From contig NZ_AYSE01000001.1 in assembly GCF_000504165.1 (NCBI RefSeq), positions 930,001 to 994,000 of the forward strand: 64,000 nt of DNA, written 5' to 3'. A program made the position numbers and the translations under genes. This DNA comes from Bacillus sp. FJAT-14578 (GTDB taxonomy: Bacteria; Bacillota; Bacilli; Bacillales; Bacillaceae_H). The notes beneath the pieces were generated by a model, which made no database searches, was not told the DNA's origin, and saw only the letters and a program-made list of their open reading frames with translations. The first letter of the stretch is position 1, and each line of letters starts with the position of its first letter. Of the stretch, positions 60,670 to 64,000 are shown piece after piece.

Positions 60670-61679
60670 TACGGCACCTCTTTTAATGCCAGGCCGATTG
60701 GTAAATAATACGGCTCGACAATCATCTCATCATCTTGTTCTTTAAGGGAAAATGGGATCGAGTTTTCGTGTATCGTTATCACGGAAATATTGTATGTTTG
60801 TTCAAGCTGAAGAAACAATTCGGCACGCCCCGGGTGATCACCGTAAAGCAAGATCTTTGTGATTTGCTGCTTTCCTTGCATGATTGAATAACGAAAATAC
60901 GACATAAGGCGCTCTATTTCGCGGGAAATATCAGTCATCATATCTCCATGTTCCTTTGGGCTCATCGTCCAACGCATTTCCCTTACCGTTTTCTTTCTTC
61001 CCAGCTGAATCTCCCATCTCGATAAATATTCCTGCAAAGAATAATGTCTCATAAACAGCGGCTTATGCTCATGAAAAATCGTAATATTTACTGCATCCAA
61101 GTCCAGTTGAATCAACATGAAATAATCATGGGCATTCGTCACGTCCTGCTTATAAAACAACCGGTACAAAGCGAGCGACGAAAGGTCCATGGCCACCGGT
61201 TTTAAACCGGCATCCTCAATAGCCTCTTTATAATCGAGCACGACATCTTCCGGTGCGGCAAACAGTAAAATTTCTTTTATACCGCCTTCTTCCTTCAGCA
61301 CGACATAATCAAACGTCGGTTCATCAAAAGGCAAATGGACATTTGTCCCCATTTCCATATATACATAACCGCGAATTTCTTCATCGGGGATTTCGGCTGG
61401 AACAGACTGGATGCGCAGGACAACCACCGAATCAGGAATCAAAAGCAGGACGCGTCGCTTTCTAAGCTTCCATTCATCCAGACACTCTTCCAAAATAAGC
61501 ATGAATGTTTCCCTGTCTGCAATTTTTCCTTCGCGGACAATCCCGTTCGGCAAATAGCGCTCTCCAAAATGATAAACCGTAAACGGCTGATTAGCTTTTG
61601 TTTCGACAAACCGAATGACATGGTCTTTAATAATAAGACTGGCAATTCTGTTTTTCAATCGAAATGGTGAAAAGACCAT
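60669..61679 (-). CDS. pilM: PilM-like actin-fold pilus assembly protein
   Basis: A 336-residue soluble protein with an actin/FtsA-like ATPase fold: ASLIIKDHVIRFVETK at the start, PAEIPDEEIRGYVYMEMGTNVHLPFDEPTFDYVVL near 90-125, and an AMDLSSLALYRLF stretch near 167. PilM is cytoplasmic and docks onto PilN. ATG at 61679 is nine bases after AGGTG; GTG at 61691 is a possible longer start. The prepilin peptidase gene lies 19 bases upstream. Confidence 0.8.
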   Translation of the reverse strand: MVFSPFRLKNRIASLIIKDHVIRFVETKANQPFTVYHFGERYLPNGIVREGKIADRETFMLILEECLDEWKLRKRRVLLLIPDSVVVLRIQSVPAEIPDEEIRGYVYMEMGTNVHLPFDEPTFDYVVLKEEGGIKEILLFAAPEDVVLDYKEAIEDAGLKPVAMDLSSLALYRLFYKQDVTNAHDYFMLIQLDLDAVNITIFHEHKPLFMRHYSLQEYLSRWEIQLGRKKTVREMRWTMSPKEHGDMMTDISREIERLMSYFRYSIMQGKQQITKILLYGDHPGRAELFLQLEQTYNISVITIHENSIPFSLKEQDDEMIVEPYYLPIGLALKEVP

Positions 61680-61698
61680 TGTAGAAATCACCTAACCT

Positions 61699-62448
61699 CT
61701 ACATTAAAAAGTAATGAAAATACCAATCTAGGATTTCTTGACCATAAATGAAGTAAACGATTGTCCCAATGGCGATGGACGGGCCAAAAGGCATGGGCTT
61801 TTTTCGTTTCACTTTTCCTATAAGGATGCCAATTAATCCTATCATAACACCAACCAATGTCGAAAAAAAGAAGGATAATAATACCGCTTTTGTCCCCAGT
61901 ACCAAGCCAATAACTCCAAACAGTTTGATATCGCCGCCGCCCATACCCCCGCGGCTGACGACCGCGATTAATAATAGCAAGCCGAAACCGACGGCCGCTC
62001 CAACAAGACTGTCCCACCACGGCATAAGCGGATAGAAGATGCGCTCAACCGTAAACAAACCTGCAAAAAACAACAATACCTTATCGGGGATGATCATATA
62101 TGCCACATCTGATACGGTAATAATGACCATCAGCGACACAAGCGTCAAATAAATAAGAAATTCCTCAACCGATGCCACCACCAACGGAGCTATGGCAAAC
62201 AAGATTCCGGTCATCAGCTCAAAAAACGGATACACAGGCGAGATGGAAATCCCGCACTTGCGGCACTTCCCGCCCTGCAGCACATATGAAAAAACCGGGA
62301 TCAACTCCCAGGCCGTCAGCTGATGCTGACAGCTCGGGCATGCTGATCTCGGTTTAACAATCGATTGACCTTTCGGAATACGCAAGCCTACTACGTTGAA
62401 GAATGAGCCGAAGGTGAGGCCAACTAAAAACAAATAAGAAATTAACAT
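61699..62448 (-). CDS. comC: Prepilin peptidase / N-methyltransferase (ComC/PilD)
   Basis: A 249-residue aspartic membrane protease that cuts and methylates prepilin-like proteins. The N-terminal part has GSFFNVVGLRIPKG and the four zinc cysteines in CPSCQHQL and CRKCG. The catalytic aspartates lie in VSDVAYMIIPD and GGGDIKLFG. About eight membrane helices. ComC is needed for DNA uptake in B. subtilis and for pili elsewhere; here it lies directly next to a pilin gene. Confidence 0.94.
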   Translation of the reverse strand: MLISYLFLVGLTFGSFFNVVGLRIPKGQSIVKPRSACPSCQHQLTAWELIPVFSYVLQGGKCRKCGISISPVYPFFELMTGILFAIAPLVVASVEEFLIYLTLVSLMVIITVSDVAYMIIPDKVLLFFAGLFTVERIFYPLMPWWDSLVGAAVGFGLLLLIAVVSRGGMGGGDIKLFGVIGLVLGTKAVLLSFFFSTLVGVMIGLIGILIGKVKRKKPMPFGPSIAIGTIVYFIYGQEILDWYFHYFLM

Positions 62449-62471
62449 AGTTAAGGTTCCTCTATTATGCC

Positions 62472-62897
62472 TTATTCTTTCTCATGAAGATCTGCTTCTG
62501 TATCAAACTCTGCCTTTTCACCATTTTTTTCAACTTCTATATTTGTGTAAGTGAATTTGTTATTTGCTGTATCTTTCGTAATAGTGACAGAATATACCTC
62601 AGGAGCAGTGTCTAAATAAACATCTAATTCTCCTTCGTCATTATTCTTTTTCCCCTTTGTTAATACAATAGTATTATCTTTATCTGTGTTAATTTTTCTA
62701 ATATTTTCTGCCGTATATAGTTTGGCAGCATTCACCACTTGCACTGCATCAGCCTTTAAGGCCTCTTTTTCTGTTTTAGCAACGATTCCCCCAATACTCG
62801 GCACCGCAATTGCCGCAATAATCCCCAAAATCACAATAACTGCCAACAGCTCAACAAGGGTCAAGCCGCGTTGGTTCTTTAAAAAACGCTTTAACAT
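62472..62897 (-). CDS. Type IV pilin-like (prepilin) protein
   Basis: A 141-residue prepilin. The leader MLKRFLKNQRG is cut after Gly11, giving a mature protein that starts LTLVELLAVIVILGIIAAIAVP with Glu at +5, the textbook class III signal; a hydrophobic helix follows to about residue 36. The remaining C-terminal domain is acidic, rich in K, D, N and T, and has no cysteine, unlike ComGC. ATG at 62897 has AGGAG upstream; a longer frame to 62999 overlaps pilC and is not real. Probably the major pilin of the operon. Confidence 0.9.
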   Translation of the reverse strand: MLKRFLKNQRGLTLVELLAVIVILGIIAAIAVPSIGGIVAKTEKEALKADAVQVVNAAKLYTAENIRKINTDKDNTIVLTKGKKNNDEGELDVYLDTAPEVYSVTITKDTANNKFTYTNIEVEKNGEKAEFDTEADLHEKE

Positions 62898-62919
62898 GTT
62901 TGTTTCTCCTCTCAAACTC

Positions 62920-64000
62920 TTAATTCGTATTGATATTATTAAATATTTCAAACATCGGAACCATGATGGCCAGAACAATCGTTCCGACGATGAACGCAAG
63001 TACGATGATCATCATGGGTTCAATGAGTGATTTGATTTTGTCGGTCGATGTTTCGACTTCTTTTTCATAAAAATCGGCAATTTTCGCAAGCATGGCATCG
63101 AGTGCCCCTGTTTGTTCCCCGATCGTAATCATTTGCGTCACGAGCGGCGGGAATGCCCAATGTTTCTTCATTGGTTCCGTGATGGATTTCCCGGATTCAA
63201 GCGAATCCCGCGCCTCTTTCACGACAGCGGTCATGACTTCATTGCCAATGACATTTTCCACAATCGATAATGCCTGCAAAATCGGAACAGAGCTTGTAAA
63301 CAGCGAGCTTAATGTACGTGCCATCCGGGCAATGGCCACTTTTTGAAAGAGCTTGCCGAAAATCGGTGTTTTCAGTTTCATATAATCAAAGTAATATTTC
63401 GCAGGCGGCCTATTTTGCAGGATAGAAAAAGAAAGCAGAGTCCCTATAATGATTAACATTGCTATGTACCAGTAATGTTTCATCCAATCGCTTAATCCTA
63501 ACACGAACAACGTAATCGCCGGTAATTCACTGTTGAAATCCTGAAATAAATCAACGAATGTCGGCACAACGAACGTTAACAGAAAAGCCGTGACAATCAT
63601 CGCAACAATGCCAATCGTAATCGGATAGGCGAGGGTCGACCATACTTTTTGCTTCAAGTAATATTGCTTTTCTGCGTAATCTGCCAATCTGTCGAGAACA
63701 TCGTCGATATTCCCGCCCATTTCTCCCGCTTTAATCATGTTGATGTAAAGCTGCGAAAATACTTTCGGGTGTTTGGCGATGGCTGAAGAAAGCGGCTGCC
63801 CTGTGCGCAAATCTTCTTCGATCATGGCGAGCATGGCTTTCAATCCTTTATGATCAGCCTGTTCGTACAAAATATGGATGGAGTCAATAATGGTGACACC
63901 TGCACGCAGTAACGTGGAAAACTGGCGTAAAAACAAGGTGAAGTCACGCTGTTTGACGGGAGAACCGAAGGAAATATCTTTATTCCAAATGGTTTCCGGG
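62920..64000 (-). CDS. pilC: Type II secretion/type IV pilus platform protein PilC (5' end cut)
   Basis: The GspF/PilC inner-membrane platform. The open frame runs off the right edge, so the first few dozen residues are missing. Two T2SSF domains are seen: FLRQFSTLLRAGVTIIDSI at the start, and near residue 215 MARTLSSLFTSSVPILQALSIVENV, each followed by a helix (TIGIVAMIVTAFLLTFVVP and PMMIIVLAFIVGTIVLAIMVP). The upstream residues visible before FLRQ (DISFGSPVKQRDFT) match the normal PilC N-terminal part. PilB and PilT genes would be expected beyond the edge. Confidence 0.93.
   Translation of the reverse strand, partial: PETIWNKDISFGSPVKQRDFTLFLRQFSTLLRAGVTIIDSIHILYEQADHKGLKAMLAMIEEDLRTGQPLSSAIAKHPKVFSQLYINMIKAGEMGGNIDDVLDRLADYAEKQYYLKQKVWSTLAYPITIGIVAMIVTAFLLTFVVPTFVDLFQDFNSELPAITLFVLGLSDWMKHYWYIAMLIIIGTLLSFSILQNRPPAKYYFDYMKLKTPIFGKLFQKVAIARMARTLSSLFTSSVPILQALSIVENVIGNEVMTAVVKEARDSLESGKSITEPMKKHWAFPPLVTQMITIGEQTGALDAMLAKIADFYEKEVETSTDKIKSLIEPMMIIVLAFIVGTIVLAIMVPMFEIFNNINTN

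Noticed and set aside
62897..62999. Longer pilin start at 62999
   Set aside because: The extra residues overlap the pilC end and destroy the class III leader; the ATG at 62897 has AGGAG.

Overview
The window is a chromosomal segment from an endospore-forming member of the Bacillaceae. This rests on many sporulation genes (spo0B, spoIVFA/FB, spoIIB, spoVB, bofC, safA, a YhcN-type lipoprotein) in a gene order that follows the Bacillus subtilis recD2-to-comC region almost gene for gene. It differs from B. subtilis by an RNase E/G gene between rplU and spoIVFB, an RsfA-family regulator beside rarA, and a pilM-pilN-pilO set next to the prepilin peptidase. I cannot name the species from sequence alone. 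Nearly all genes lie on the minus strand. Coordinates are read by eye, and repeat edges are good to a few bases.

Layout from left to right. Positions 1-9151 hold recD2 (cut by the window edge), a TPR protein, mnmA with its cysteine desulfurase, cymR, and then on the plus strand rarA and an RsfA-like regulator, followed by tcdA. A 6S RNA lies at 9366-9554. Next come aspS and hisS, the latter behind a histidine T-box, a 58-residue protein, a secreted amidase (+), dtd, relA, apt, recJ, a cation efflux protein, secDF, comN, spoVB (+), a DUF421 protein, yrzE (+), yajC, tgt, queA, a DUF2905 protein, ruvB and ruvA. From 33.5 to 46.7 kb are bofC, the YhcN-type lipoprotein, a CotS/YsxE-like kinase-fold protein overlapping safA, nadA-nadC-nadB divergent from a NifS-type gene and niaR, pheA, pheB, obg and spo0B. 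From 47.2 to 64 kb are rpmA-prp-rplU, rng, spoIVFA-FB, mreBCD-minCD, radC, maf, spoIIB, and a type IV pilus-like operon (pilC fragment, pilin, prepilin peptidase, pilM, pilN, pilO).

How the genes work together. mnmA plus its desulfurase, tcdA, tgt/queA and dtd form a tRNA-modification and tRNA-quality theme. secDF and yajC are Sec accessory genes. mreBCD and minCD set cell shape and division site. SpoIVFA, SpoIVFB and BofC act in the forespore-to-mother-cell pathway that activates sigma-K. nadABC and the NifS-type protein are expected to be controlled by NiaR.

The unusual layer is in the gaps between genes. At least three different dispersed repeat families (called A, B and C here) occur repeatedly. 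Some members of each contain the same compact RNA-like core: an outer stem around a hairpin with loop GUCCU, followed by a second hairpin with loop RUCCU. This matches the published description of the Bacillaceae-1 RNA motif. Stem sequences change between copies while pairing is kept. Separately, the spo0B-rpmA gap holds a 139-nt element that folds into a four-way junction with no unpaired base between its four helices. No transposase, phage gene or CRISPR array was seen.
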